Source of the DNA: Bordetella parapertussis
Lineage (GTDB): Bacteria; Pseudomonadota; Gammaproteobacteria; Burkholderiales; SG8-41
DNA: 64,000 nucleotides
Direction: 5' to 3'
Assembly: GCA_945861275.1 (NCBI GenBank)
Contig: CAMATZ010000004.1
Coordinates: 1-64,000 of the forward strand
In this document: positions 54,326 through 63,228 of the stretch, piece by piece
Layout: each line of letters opens with the position of its first letter
How positions within the stretch are numbered: position 1 is the stretch's first letter
Program-made: the position numbers and the translations under genes
Notes under the pieces: generated by a model
The model's input: the letters and a program-made list of their open reading frames with translations, nothing else
What the model was told of the DNA's origin: nothing
Databases searched by the model: none

Positions 54326-55977
54326 TCCCGCGCGAGATGATGGCGCCCCTGATGTTCGGGGGCCTGGTGGTGTTTATGCTGATCGGCTACCCGGTGGCGT
54401 TCTCGCTCTCCGCGGTAGGACTGTTTTTCGCCTTTATCGCCATTCAGGCGGGCTTCTTCGACTTCAGCCTGATGCAGGCGCTGCCCGAGCGCGTGTTCGG
54501 CATCCTGGCCAACGACATCCTGCTTGCGATCCCGTTTTTTACGCTGATGGGCGCAATCCTTGAGCGTTGCGGCCTCGCCGAGGACCTGCTTGACGGGCTC
54601 GGCCAGCTGTTCGGCCCGGTGCGCGGTGGCCTCGGCTATGCGGTGATTGTGGTCGGCGCGATTCTCGGCGCCATCACCGGGACAGTTGCCGCCTCGGTGA
54701 TCGCAATGGGGCTGATATCGCTGCCGGTAATGATGCGTTATGGCTACGATATGAAGTTCGCGACCGGCGTGATCGCGGCATCGGGCACCATCACCCAGCT
54801 GATTCCGCCCTCACTGGTGCTGATCGTGCTTGCCGATCAGCTCGGCCGTTCGGTCGGCGACATGTATGCCGGCGCCTGGGGTCCGAGCCTGGTGCAGGTA
54901 ATCCTGTTCAGCCTGTATGTGTTGGGCGTGAGCATCGTCAAGCCGCAGTGGGTGCCGGGAATTCCGCGGGAATCGCGCACTATCTCCGGCTGGCCGCTGG
55001 TGAAAAAGTGCCTGTGGGGAATCGTGCCGTCGATAGTGCTGATATTCCTCGTGCTCGGCACCATTTTCCTCGGCCTGGCGACACCTACCGAGGCCGGCGC
55101 CATGGGCATGGTCGGTTCGATTGTGCTGGCAGTGTTGCATCGCAAGGAATTCTCGCGGCGCGGCAAAATTGCCGCAGTGATTGCGGCAATCTCCATCACC
55201 CTGATTACCGTGCTGGCGGGGATAGTCTGGGCGCAGGCATCAATGCCCCCGGCGCTGGTGGCGGAGGCGCAGGGAATTTTCGCGACCACCCGCATACCGC
55301 TGTTCATCGTTTTCTACGCGGGGCTGGGAGTCCTGCTTTGGGAAGCCGTAGTCATCAAGGAACTGCGAGGCCTTGTCATGCAGGCCTCGCGCTCTACCAT
55401 GCGCATCACCGCGATGGTGATCTTTATCCTGATCGGATCAACCATTTTTACGCTGGTGTTTCGCGGCGTGGACGGTGACCTGTGGATTGAACACCTGCTC
55501 TCCGGGTTGCCCGGTGGCAAGGTCGGCTTCCTGATCTTCGTAAACGTGTTTGTCTTTGTTCTCGCCTTCTTTCTTGATTTTTTCGAAATCGCCTTCATCA
55601 TCGTCCCGCTGCTGGCGCCGGTCGCAGCCAAACTCGGCATCGACCTGATCTGGTTCGGCGTGCTGCTGTGCGTGAATATGCAGACTTCGTTCATGCATCC
55701 GCCATTCGGCTTCGCGCTGTTTTACCTGCGCGGGATTGCGCCCAAGGAAGTGAAAAGCTCTGCCATCTACTGGGGCGCGATACCCTGGGTGGTGCTGCAG
55801 TTGATCATGGTAGGCATCGTGATCGCATGGCCCGGCCTGGTCACGGGAATGCTCGACAAGGGTACGGGTGTGGATCCGGTCAAGATGCAGATGGAGATAC
55901 CAAAGTCGGAATACCAGAACAAGGACCAGGATGAAGGGACGCCGCCGCCCGACTTCAGCAGTCCTGCCAAGAAATAA
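54322..55977 (+). CDS. dctM: TRAP transporter large permease (DctM type)
   Basis: This 551-residue protein has about 14 membrane segments. GYPVAFSLSAVGLFFAF, LLAIPFFTLMGAILERCGLA, GAITGTVAASVIAMGLISLP and DLIWFGVLLCVNMQTSFMHP are DctM marks. It is longer than the usual 430 residues, because it carries extra helices after residue 290, as in the TakP-type (2-oxoacid) branch. It forms the sodium-driven channel. The polar tail (KDQDEGTPPPD) is cytoplasmic or periplasmic. A perfect palindromic terminator follows. Confidence 0.93.
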   Translation: MIPREMMAPLMFGGLVVFMLIGYPVAFSLSAVGLFFAFIAIQAGFFDFSLMQALPERVFGILANDILLAIPFFTLMGAILERCGLAEDLLDGLGQLFGPVRGGLGYAVIVVGAILGAITGTVAASVIAMGLISLPVMMRYGYDMKFATGVIAASGTITQLIPPSLVLIVLADQLGRSVGDMYAGAWGPSLVQVILFSLYVLGVSIVKPQWVPGIPRESRTISGWPLVKKCLWGIVPSIVLIFLVLGTIFLGLATPTEAGAMGMVGSIVLAVLHRKEFSRRGKIAAVIAAISITLITVLAGIVWAQASMPPALVAEAQGIFATTRIPLFIVFYAGLGVLLWEAVVIKELRGLVMQASRSTMRITAMVIFILIGSTIFTLVFRGVDGDLWIEHLLSGLPGGKVGFLIFVNVFVFVLAFFLDFFEIAFIIVPLLAPVAAKLGIDLIWFGVLLCVNMQTSFMHPPFGFALFYLRGIAPKEVKSSAIYWGAIPWVVLQLIMVGIVIAWPGLVTGMLDKGTGVDPVKMQMEIPKSEYQNKDQDEGTPPPDFSSPAKK

Positions 55978-55978
55978 A

Positions 55979-56000
55979 AAACCCCGCTGCAGCGGGGTTT
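55979..56000. terminator. Perfect palindromic terminator between dctM and dctP
   Basis: The 22-bp palindrome reads AAACCCCGCTG then CAGCGGGGTTT, so both strands give an 11-bp stem with a T-rich 3' arm. It lies 1 bp after the dctM stop and 20 bp from the stop of the convergent receptor gene, so it serves both. Confidence 0.85.
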
Positions 56001-56020
56001 GAGGGGCGTTGGCGCTACGG

Positions 56021-57145
56021 CTACTTGATGGGCATGCTGCCCAGTTTCGAGTTGAAGGCGTAGTTGTCGTAGCTTTGTTCGGCCACCCGGAACCACAGAA
56101 ATTGCTCGTCGCGGAACTTCTTCCACTCGGGGTAGATGCGCTTGAAATGCGCACTTTTTGCGGCCATTTCGCCGTACACCTCGTAGGAAGCCTTTTCCGC
56201 CGCTTCCATCACCGATCGCGGGAACGGCTTCAGGATGGTGCCGCTCGCCACCAGCCGGCGCAGTGCCGGCGGATTCAGCGCGTCGTACTTGGCCGGCATC
56301 CACTGGTTAACCTCGCCACAGGCTGCGGTTAACGCGGCCTGGTAGGGTTTCGGCAGTTCGTTCCACTTTTTTTCGTTTACCAGCGCCATCACCATCGGCC
56401 CGCCCTCCCAGAAGCCGGGGTAGCAGTAGTACTTGGCAACCTTGTGGAAACCGAGCTTCTCGTCATCGTACGGACCCACCCACTCCGCCGCGTCGAGCGT
56501 GCCCCTTTCGAGGGAGGGATAGATGTCGGGGGCGGCGAGTTGCTGTGGCACGACGCCCAGCTTGGCCATGATCAGCCCGGCCATGCCGCCAATGCGCATC
56601 TTGACGCCCTTCAGGTCGGCCAGCGACTTGATCTCCTTGCGCCACCAGCCGCCCATCTGGCAGCCCGTATTACCGGCCAGCAGCGCGATGCAGCCGTAGT
56701 CCTTGAATAACGGCGCCATTGCCTCTGCGCCCCCGCCAAAGTTCCACCAGGCGTTCTGCTGCCGGGTATTGCCGCCGAAACATACAGCCGTACCGAAGGC
56801 GAATGCGGGATCCTTGCCGAAGTAGTAGTAGGGCGCGGTGTGGCCCATCTCCACCGTGCCCGCCTGGACAGCATCCAGCACCTGCAACCCCGGCACGATT
56901 TCGCCGGCCGCAAACACACGGATCTGAAACCTGCCGTCGGTAATCTCGCCGACGCGCTTGGCAATCAACTCGACACCGCCGAACAGCGTGTCCAGGCTCT
57001 TCGGCCAGCTTGCCGCGAGGCGCCAGGTGACGCTCGCCGATTGTGCAGAGCCTGCCGGTGCCTGCGCTTTTACGATGGCCGGTGCGGCGGCCGCGCCGGC
57101 GGCTAAACCAAGGCCGGCCTTTTTAAGAAAAGAACGTCTTTGCAT
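56021..57145 (-). CDS. dctP: TRAP transporter substrate-binding protein, TakP type, Tat-exported
   Basis: The product has 374 residues from the ATG at 57145, behind GAGGAGGATTGAC. A twin-arginine signal (MQRRSFLKKAGLGLAAG) marks Tat export. The receptor has GGNTRQQNAWWNFGGGAEAM, MRIGGMAGLIMAKLGV, LDAAEWVGPYDDEKLGFHKV and YYCYPGFWEGGPMVMALVN, close to TakP and lactate-binding DctP proteins that bind 2-oxoacids with a cation. It belongs with dctQM but is encoded convergently on the opposite strand, which is unusual. Confidence 0.9.
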   Translation of the reverse strand: MQRRSFLKKAGLGLAAGAAAAPAIVKAQAPAGSAQSASVTWRLAASWPKSLDTLFGGVELIAKRVGEITDGRFQIRVFAAGEIVPGLQVLDAVQAGTVEMGHTAPYYYFGKDPAFAFGTAVCFGGNTRQQNAWWNFGGGAEAMAPLFKDYGCIALLAGNTGCQMGGWWRKEIKSLADLKGVKMRIGGMAGLIMAKLGVVPQQLAAPDIYPSLERGTLDAAEWVGPYDDEKLGFHKVAKYYCYPGFWEGGPMVMALVNEKKWNELPKPYQAALTAACGEVNQWMPAKYDALNPPALRRLVASGTILKPFPRSVMEAAEKASYEVYGEMAAKSAHFKRIYPEWKKFRDEQFLWFRVAEQSYDNYAFNSKLGSMPIK

Positions 57146-57292
57146 GTCAATCCTCCTCGCGATGTGGAAAACCAGGAAATGTTGCGCTGACAACTGCCGG
57201 TGATGGGTGCAGATTATCACGCTATTCGCGTCATCGTCGCAAGCTGCCGAGCGTCGTATTGCCGATCATTCAGCGCGTTATCACCCTATTTC

Positions 57293-58318
57293 TCATGCCA
57301 GTTCCCGGCTCAATAGCCGCGCGCCCGCCGCGAGCGCCTGTAACTTCGCTTCCGCAACCGGACGCGCCATCGGCGCCATGCCGCAGTTGGTGCAGCCATG
57401 CAGATGTTCGACCGGCACATACTTTAACGCCTCGCGCAGCGTCGCCGCTACCTGTTGCGGGGTCTCGACTACGCTCGATGCCACGTCAATTGCGCCTACC
57501 AGCACATCCTTGCCCCTCAACAGGCTGATCAACTCGATGGGCACATGGGAGTTCGCGCATTCGAGCGATACCTGCTTGATCGAACTTTTCGACAACAGCG
57601 GAAACGTTGATTCGTACTGCCGCCATTGTCCGCCCAGCGTTTTTTTCCAATCATCGTTGGCCTTGATGCCGTAGCCATAACAAATGTGTACCGCTGTGGT
57701 GCAAGTCAGATTAGCGGCAGCGCGTTCAAGCGCGGCAATACCCCAGTCGCGCACCTCTTCGAGATAAACGTTAAACGCAGGTTCGTCGAACTGTATGATG
57801 TCCGCACCGCATGCAACTAATTCTCTCGCTTCGGCGTTGAGCAATTCGGCCAGCGCGAACGCGAGCTTGGCGCGATCCTTGTAGTAGTCGTCAGCCAGGG
57901 TGTCGACCATGGTCATCGGCCCCGGCAGGGTGAATTTGAGCTTGTGCGTGGTATTGGCGCGAGCGAATCGCACATCGTCACCATGCACTGACTGCCGTCG
58001 CACCACCGGCGCAATCACCGTCGGACAATCTGCCTCATAGCGGTCGGCTCGTATGCCGATGCGCTTTAACTTACTGAAATCAACCCCCTCTATGCCCTGC
58101 AAAAAACCGTGCACAAAGTGCGTCCGCGTCTGTTCTCCGTCGCCCACGATATCGATGCCCGCGGTTTCCTGCATCTTGAGCGCGATGCGTACCGCGTCGC
58201 GCTTCCCTTCCGCGAGCCGTTCACCTTCAAGCTGCCATGGCGCCCACAACACCTGAGGCTGAGCCAGCCACGACGGCTTGGGCAAGCTGCCCGCGATAGT
58301 AGTTTTGATCAGTGTCAC
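57293..58318 (-). CDS. Core MetE-like methyltransferase
   Basis: This 341-residue protein equals only the C-terminal catalytic barrel of cobalamin-independent methionine synthase. TTIAGSLPKPSWLAQP opens it; AVHICYGYG (His-x-Cys), VSLECANSH (Glu) and LHGCTNCGMAPMA (Cys) supply the zinc ligands. It lacks the N-terminal half of MetE. Such core-MetE proteins can take methyl groups from a corrinoid protein or an unknown donor; no DUF1852 partner (MesX) is adjacent. It is divergent from an alpha/beta hydrolase across 62 bp. Confidence 0.85.
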   Translation of the reverse strand: MTLIKTTIAGSLPKPSWLAQPQVLWAPWQLEGERLAEGKRDAVRIALKMQETAGIDIVGDGEQTRTHFVHGFLQGIEGVDFSKLKRIGIRADRYEADCPTVIAPVVRRQSVHGDDVRFARANTTHKLKFTLPGPMTMVDTLADDYYKDRAKLAFALAELLNAEARELVACGADIIQFDEPAFNVYLEEVRDWGIAALERAAANLTCTTAVHICYGYGIKANDDWKKTLGGQWRQYESTFPLLSKSSIKQVSLECANSHVPIELISLLRGKDVLVGAIDVASSVVETPQQVAATLREALKYVPVEHLHGCTNCGMAPMARPVAEAKLQALAAGARLLSRELA

Positions 58319-58380
58319 GGCAGCTCCTTTTGATGCGTTATATCATACGCCTCTACATTTCACCCCTAGAGGTATCCACC

Positions 58381-59193
58381 ATGCCCAAAGCCCGGCTTCC
58401 CACCGGTATCGAAATGCATTACGAAATCGACGACTACACCGACCCGTGGAAAAAACCCGAAGCTGTGTTAATGCTCCACGGCAATCTTGAATGCGGCGCC
58501 TCGTGGTATGCGTGGGTGCCGGTGCTGGCGCGGCATTTCAGGGTGATACGGCCCGACATGCGCGGCTACGGGCAGTCGACGCCACCGGTGCCCGCTGATT
58601 TCCCGTGGACGATAGATGTGCCGATCGACGACTTTATCAAACTCATGGATCACCTGGGCATCGACAAATTTCATCTGATCGCCGCCAAAATCGGCGGCTT
58701 CATCGCGCGCCGTTTTGCCGCGCGCTTTCCCGAGCGCGTGCTGAGCCTGACCGTGATCGGCACGCCGCCGCCGGTTTACGACACCGCCGCGCGCGTCGAA
58801 TCGCTGACCAAAGACATCTCCGAAAACGGCATTGAGCCGTGGGCGCGGCGTACCATGAGCGGCCGCCTCGGAAAAAACTTCCCGGCCGCCGGCGCAGAAT
58901 GGTGGATACAGATGATGGCGCGCACCCCGGTGTCGACTCAGCTTTGTTTTGTGAAAAATATTCCGCAGGCTGATATTACCGCCGACCTGCCGCGCATCAA
59001 ATGCCCCACACTGGTTATCACCACCGAAGGCAGCGCGCTGGGTTCTGTGGAATCGATGCGCCGGTGGCAGGTGACCATACCCGATTCACGCTTGCTGGTG
59101 CTGCCCGGCGACTCGTATCACGCTGCGGCGAGTGACGCTGATGTGTGCGCGCAAGCAACGCTGAAGTTCATGCGCGACACGAGCGCTACTTAA
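58381..59193 (+). CDS. Alpha/beta-hydrolase-fold protein lacking the nucleophile Ser
   Basis: The product has 270 residues from the ATG at 58381, behind TAGAGGTATCCACC. The fold is clear: VLMLHGNLECGASWYAWV, RPDMRGYGQS, then the elbow position reads HLIAAKIGGFIAR, with Lys103 where Ser (GxSxG) belongs. A His (GDSYHAAASD) remains near the C-terminus. It may not be a hydrolase; relatives without the nucleophile can be lyases, decarboxylases or binding proteins. It is divergent from the MetE-like gene and followed by a short palindromic repeat. Confidence 0.83.
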   Translation: MPKARLPTGIEMHYEIDDYTDPWKKPEAVLMLHGNLECGASWYAWVPVLARHFRVIRPDMRGYGQSTPPVPADFPWTIDVPIDDFIKLMDHLGIDKFHLIAAKIGGFIARRFAARFPERVLSLTVIGTPPPVYDTAARVESLTKDISENGIEPWARRTMSGRLGKNFPAAGAEWWIQMMARTPVSTQLCFVKNIPQADITADLPRIKCPTLVITTEGSALGSVESMRRWQVTIPDSRLLVLPGDSYHAAASDADVCAQATLKFMRDTSAT

Positions 59194-59201
59194 CATCGAC
59201 A

Positions 59202-59251
59202 GACAGGATTAACAGGATGGAGATTTTATCCTGTGCATCCTGAATCCTGTC
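59202..59251. repeat. ACAGGATTAACAGGAT-type palindromic repeat
   Basis: GACAGGATTAACAGGAT on the left and ATCCTGAATCCTGTC on the right, with an inner ATCCTG, form an imperfect inverted repeat of about 50 bp between convergent genes. Repeats of this wording occur in many proteobacterial genomes in intergenic DNA. The function is unsettled; it could act as a weak terminator. Confidence 0.65.
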
Positions 59252-59270
59252 GAAGTGTTCTTGGGGTTGG

Positions 59271-60242
59271 CTATTTAACCAGGCCGAGGTCGGCCATCGC
59301 TGCACGCGTCGTCGCATATTCTCCCTCAAGGTACTGCGCAAATTCGCGGCTGCGCAGGAATTGCTGTGTCAGATCGCCGTCTTCCAGATTCTTTCTCCAC
59401 TCGGCGGAATCCGCTACCTTTGCCAACGCATCATCCCAAAACGCGATTTGCGCCGGGGTCAGCGACCGCGGCGCGTGGAATCCGCGCCATGCGGCAATGC
59501 CCGTGGTGTTGATGCCCTGCTCGCGAAACGTGGGCACGTTGGCAAAAGCGCCCCCCATGCGCTGCGGGGCAGCAACGGCAATTACGCGCATCTGCCCCGC
59601 CTGCAACTGCCCAAGCACCGACCCGGATGAGGACACCATCACGTCCACATGCCCGCCCAGCACGGCGGTGATCGACTCGCCACTGCCCTTGAACACCACC
59701 ACCTTCATCCGGCGCGGATCGATGCCAGCAGCGCGTACCGCCGCGGCCGCTGACAGATGCGGCTGCCCGCCACGCGCCGGCATCGCGAACGACACCGAAT
59801 CCGCATCCGCTTTGAGACGCTCGGCCAGATCGGCCATATTTTTGATGGTGGAAGCCGTGCGCACGGACAGCACGGTATTCTCGATTACCAGCAAAGCGAG
59901 CGGCGTCAATTCGGTGTAACGGCGGGTGCTGATGCCGTTCAACTCGTTGGTGAAAATCGCCGGGTTCGTCAACATCACGTAGTGCGCATCGCCCGCATGC
60001 TGAAGCATGTAAGTCAGCGCCAGCGTCTGATTGCCGCCGGTGCGGTTTAGCACCACCGCGGGCGTGGTCAGCAGCTTGCGCTCCTGCAGGATTTTCTGCG
60101 CCAGCCGCGTCAGCTTGTCACTGTTGCCGCCCGCGACAGTGGCGACTATGAATTCCACCGCCTTTTCCGGACGCCAGGCCGGCTGGGCGCTAACCGCAGT
60201 TGTGAACGATAAAGCGATGGTCAATACCGCAGCGTTCCACAT
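59271..60242 (-). CDS. Bug-family tripartite tricarboxylate receptor, divergent member
   Basis: This 323-residue receptor has a signal peptide (TTAVSAQ), then WRPEKAVEFIVATVAGGNSD, VVLNRTGGNQTLALTYML and VVFKGSGESITAVLGGHVDV. The ligand-loop sequence differs from the usual DNRPGAGG, so it belongs to a distant branch. It starts 4 bp after the stop of another Bug gene upstream on the same strand, so the two are one transcript. No permease is adjacent. Confidence 0.83.
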   Translation of the reverse strand: MWNAAVLTIALSFTTAVSAQPAWRPEKAVEFIVATVAGGNSDKLTRLAQKILQERKLLTTPAVVLNRTGGNQTLALTYMLQHAGDAHYVMLTNPAIFTNELNGISTRRYTELTPLALLVIENTVLSVRTASTIKNMADLAERLKADADSVSFAMPARGGQPHLSAAAAVRAAGIDPRRMKVVVFKGSGESITAVLGGHVDVMVSSSGSVLGQLQAGQMRVIAVAAPQRMGGAFANVPTFREQGINTTGIAAWRGFHAPRSLTPAQIAFWDDALAKVADSAEWRKNLEDGDLTQQFLRSREFAQYLEGEYATTRAAMADLGLVK

Positions 60243-60246
60243 CGGA

Positions 60247-61227
60247 CTAGTTCGCTTTAAGCCCTGCGCTCTGTATCACCTTCGCCCACTTGTCGAATTC
60301 GGATTTCATATAGACGCCGAATTCCCCGGGCGAACTGGTGCGAACGTCGAGCCCCTGCGTGGTCAAGATTTGCCTGACATCGGCGGAATTCAGTGCGCGC
60401 GTGATTTCCGTGTGATAGCGCCTGATGATATCCGGCGGCGTTTTGGCCACGGTCACAATGCCATACCAGTTGTCGGCCTCGTAGCCCGGCAAGCCGGTCT
60501 CCGCAACAGTGGGCAAATCCGGCAATGCCGACGAACGCCGCGCGGTGGTTACCGCCAATGCGCGTATCTTGCCTGCCTTGGCCTGCGGCACCGCGGTTGC
60601 GGCCGACGCAAATACCACCTGCACCTGCCCCGCGATCAAGTCTATCATCACCGGCGCGCCGCCCTTGTACGGCACATGCACCATCTTGCCGCCCACCATA
60701 TTCAGATAAAGCTCGGTCGCCAGATGACCGGCATTGCCCGCGCCGGACGATCCGTAACTCAATTTATCGGGATTGGCCTTCACAAAATGGCTCAGTTCCT
60801 GCAGCGTCTTGAACGGCGTGGAGGCATTGACCACTATGATGTTCCCCTGCGAACTGGCCAGCGTTATTGGCGCAAAATCACGCAACGGATGATAGGTGAG
60901 ATCCTTGTAGAGATTGGTATTCACCGCCAATCCGCCCAGCGAACTGCACAACAGCGTGTAGCCGTCGGGCGTTGCTTTCGCAACGATCTCCGAGGCCACG
61001 CTGCCTGCGGCGCCGGCGCGATTATCCACAATCACCTGCTGACCAAACGCGGCGACGAGCTTCGGCGCGATCGCGCGTGAAACCATATCCAGCCCGCCAC
61101 CGGCGGCACTCGCCCCTATCAAGCGGATCGGACGGGTGGGAAAATCCGCCGCCCATGCAGGGTTGATCAACACAGCCAACAACAGGCCCGGCATAACAGC
61201 CAACGACTTCATTTTCGATAGCAACAT
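60247..61227 (-). CDS. Bug-family tripartite tricarboxylate receptor
   Basis: The product has 326 residues from the ATG at 61227, behind ACAGGATACGTACC; the longer frame is not needed. The signal peptide ends NPAWAA. It has FPTRPIRLIGASAAGGGLD, VDNRAGAAGSVASEIVAKA and ATPDGYTLLCSS, the standard Bug order. It is cotranscribed with the divergent Bug gene 4 bp downstream. It is divergently oriented to a third Bug gene across about 170 bp, so three receptors stand side by side. Confidence 0.88.
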   Translation of the reverse strand: MLLSKMKSLAVMPGLLLAVLINPAWAADFPTRPIRLIGASAAGGGLDMVSRAIAPKLVAAFGQQVIVDNRAGAAGSVASEIVAKATPDGYTLLCSSLGGLAVNTNLYKDLTYHPLRDFAPITLASSQGNIIVVNASTPFKTLQELSHFVKANPDKLSYGSSGAGNAGHLATELYLNMVGGKMVHVPYKGGAPVMIDLIAGQVQVVFASAATAVPQAKAGKIRALAVTTARRSSALPDLPTVAETGLPGYEADNWYGIVTVAKTPPDIIRRYHTEITRALNSADVRQILTTQGLDVRTSSPGEFGVYMKSEFDKWAKVIQSAGLKAN

Positions 61228-61395
61228 GGTACGTATCCTGTAACCAAAAAACGCGAATAGTGCAAGCCTACCGTGGGGCTGCCGGCCACGCAAGCGCCGC
61301 CGGGGCGCAGCGGATTGTGCCCTGAGCGGCGCAAATCATGGCACGTCACGGCAGCTTGTGCTATTAAAGCTGTAAAAATTCTCCGAGGACACACC

Positions 61396-62364
61396 ATGAA
61401 AAATAAAACGACAACACTGCTTACGCTGCTGGCAACCAGCATCGCGCCGTTACCCGCGCTCGCGCAAACTTTCCCCACCAAACCCATACGCATGCTGGTG
61501 GGCTTCGCACCCGGCGGCGGCACCGATACCGCCGCGCGCGCCATCGCCGCCAAGCTCTCCGAGCGTGTCGGTCAATCGGTCATAATCGATAACCGTCCCG
61601 GCGCCGCCGGCAATATCGCAACTGAGCTCACCGTCAGCGCCGTGCCCGACGGCCACACGCTGCTACTCGGTTCCATCGCGTCGTTTTCGGTCAATCCCAG
61701 CCTTTACAAAAAGCTGCCGTTCGATCCGCTAAAGGATCTGGCGCCGCTCACGCGGGTGGCGGATTCAACCAACATTCTGGTTACGCATCCATCCGTTCAG
61801 GCCAAGAGTGTGAAGGAGCTCATTGCGCTGACCAAGACCCGCTCCCTGAACGCCGGCTCTTCGGGCATCGGCGGCACCGGCCACCTTGCGATTGAACTTT
61901 TCAATCTGCAAACTGGCGCGAAAATGACGCATGTGCCGTACAAGGGCGGCGGCCCCGCCATCATCGATCTGCTCGCCGGCAACATCCACCTCATTTTCGC
62001 CACCGCCGCGAGTGCGGTGCAGCACGTCAAAGCCGGAAAAATCAATGCGCTCGGCGTTACTACCTTGAAACGCTGGTCGTTCATGCCGGATATCCCGACC
62101 ATCGCCGAAGCGGGCATTGCGGGATTTGAAACTAATAACTGGTACGGCTACATGGTGCCGCTGCAAACACCACGGCCCATCATCAACCACCTTAACAAGG
62201 AAATCACCACCATCCTGCTGCTGCCGGATGTGAAGGATTTTCTGTTTCGCCAGGGCATGGACGTCGCGCCCGGCACGCCGGAAGATTTCGCCAAATACAT
62301 TAAATCCGAGACCGTGAAATGGGAAAAAGTGATCAAAGCTGCAGGACTGTACAAGTCGAACTGA
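61396..62364 (+). CDS. Bug-family tripartite tricarboxylate receptor
   Basis: The product has 322 residues from the ATG at 61396, behind CCGAGGACACACC. The signal peptide ends PLPALAQ. It has FPTKPIRMLVGFAPGGGTD, IDNRPGAAGNIATELTVSA and AVPDGHTLLLGS. It resembles the receptor at 60247 in its middle region (THVPYKGGGPAIIDLLAGN against VHVPYKGGAPVMIDLIAGQ), so the two probably share ancestry. It ends 9 bp before a convergent alpha/beta hydrolase gene. Confidence 0.88.
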   Translation: MKNKTTTLLTLLATSIAPLPALAQTFPTKPIRMLVGFAPGGGTDTAARAIAAKLSERVGQSVIIDNRPGAAGNIATELTVSAVPDGHTLLLGSIASFSVNPSLYKKLPFDPLKDLAPLTRVADSTNILVTHPSVQAKSVKELIALTKTRSLNAGSSGIGGTGHLAIELFNLQTGAKMTHVPYKGGGPAIIDLLAGNIHLIFATAASAVQHVKAGKINALGVTTLKRWSFMPDIPTIAEAGIAGFETNNWYGYMVPLQTPRPIINHLNKEITTILLLPDVKDFLFRQGMDVAPGTPEDFAKYIKSETVKWEKVIKAAGLYKSN

Positions 62365-62373
62365 TGCGTCCCA

Positions 62374-63228
62374 TTATTTACGCGTGCTGCGAATTGTGTC
62401 GAGCACTGGTAACAGATAGGTCAGGAACCGCTCGGGGTCCTCGCTCATCGGAAAATGTCCCAGTCCCTCCATGATCACGGCTTGCGTACCTTTGATGCGC
62501 CGCGCCAGATCACGGGTGTCGTCGGGCGTGCAGGAATAGTCGTATTCGCCTGACAGCAGATAAAGCGGACAGCGCGCAGTATCGATCTCTTCGACGCGCG
62601 CGCGGATGTCACCGTCCCTGGTGTAGAAATGAAGATCGCCCTTGAACACACCGGGCCCGCCCTGCATGTAGTGCCACAGCGTCTCCCAGCGCTCCGCCTG
62701 CGGGCTGCGCGGCCCCATCAGGCCTGAAACAATCCCCGCCGCGACTTCACCGCCGTGCACATCCGGACGATGCAGCCAATCGAGATCATAGTAAGGCTCG
62801 ACGTGGGCGCCCGCCTGCAGGCCTATGATCGCGCCGAAACGCTCCGGATACTCCAGTGCCAGGTGCAATGCAATGCGCCCGCCGATCGAACAGCCCATCG
62901 CCACCGGACGCTCGAGTTGCAGTGCGTCCACTACCGTCATGATGATGTCGAGGTAATTACGCGACGTGAGCTGGTAATCGGTGTTGTGCCAGCCGGCGGG
63001 CGGCGATGACTTACCGTGCCATGGCAGGTCAAACGCAATCACGCGAAAGTGTTGCAGGATGCGCGGCGCGTTGAGGATACCCCGGTACTGGCGCGTGTCG
63101 GCGCCTGCCGTGTGCAGACACAGCAAGGGTATGCCCGCGCCTGCCTCCTCCACGTACAGGCGGTGCGGCTTACCCAGCAGGTCGAGGTGCAGGTAGCGGC
63201 CAGTGACCGGTTCGAAGCGCGCACTCAT
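62374..63228 (-). CDS. Alpha/beta hydrolase
   Basis: This 284-residue protein has LLCLHTAGADTRQYRGIL (oxyanion loop), FDLPWHGKSSPPAGW, the elbow GCSIGG near residue 112 with the nucleophile Ser, an acid in SGEYDYSC and His in GLGHFPMSEDPE. It is similar to C-C hydrolases and lactonases of aromatic or terpene pathways; the substrate is unknown. Its ATG overlaps the stop of the SCP2-like gene by 4 bp, so both are translated together and probably act in one step. Confidence 0.87.
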   Translation of the reverse strand: MSARFEPVTGRYLHLDLLGKPHRLYVEEAGAGIPLLCLHTAGADTRQYRGILNAPRILQHFRVIAFDLPWHGKSSPPAGWHNTDYQLTSRNYLDIIMTVVDALQLERPVAMGCSIGGRIALHLALEYPERFGAIIGLQAGAHVEPYYDLDWLHRPDVHGGEVAAGIVSGLMGPRSPQAERWETLWHYMQGGPGVFKGDLHFYTRDGDIRARVEEIDTARCPLYLLSGEYDYSCTPDDTRDLARRIKGTQAVIMEGLGHFPMSEDPERFLTYLLPVLDTIRSTRK

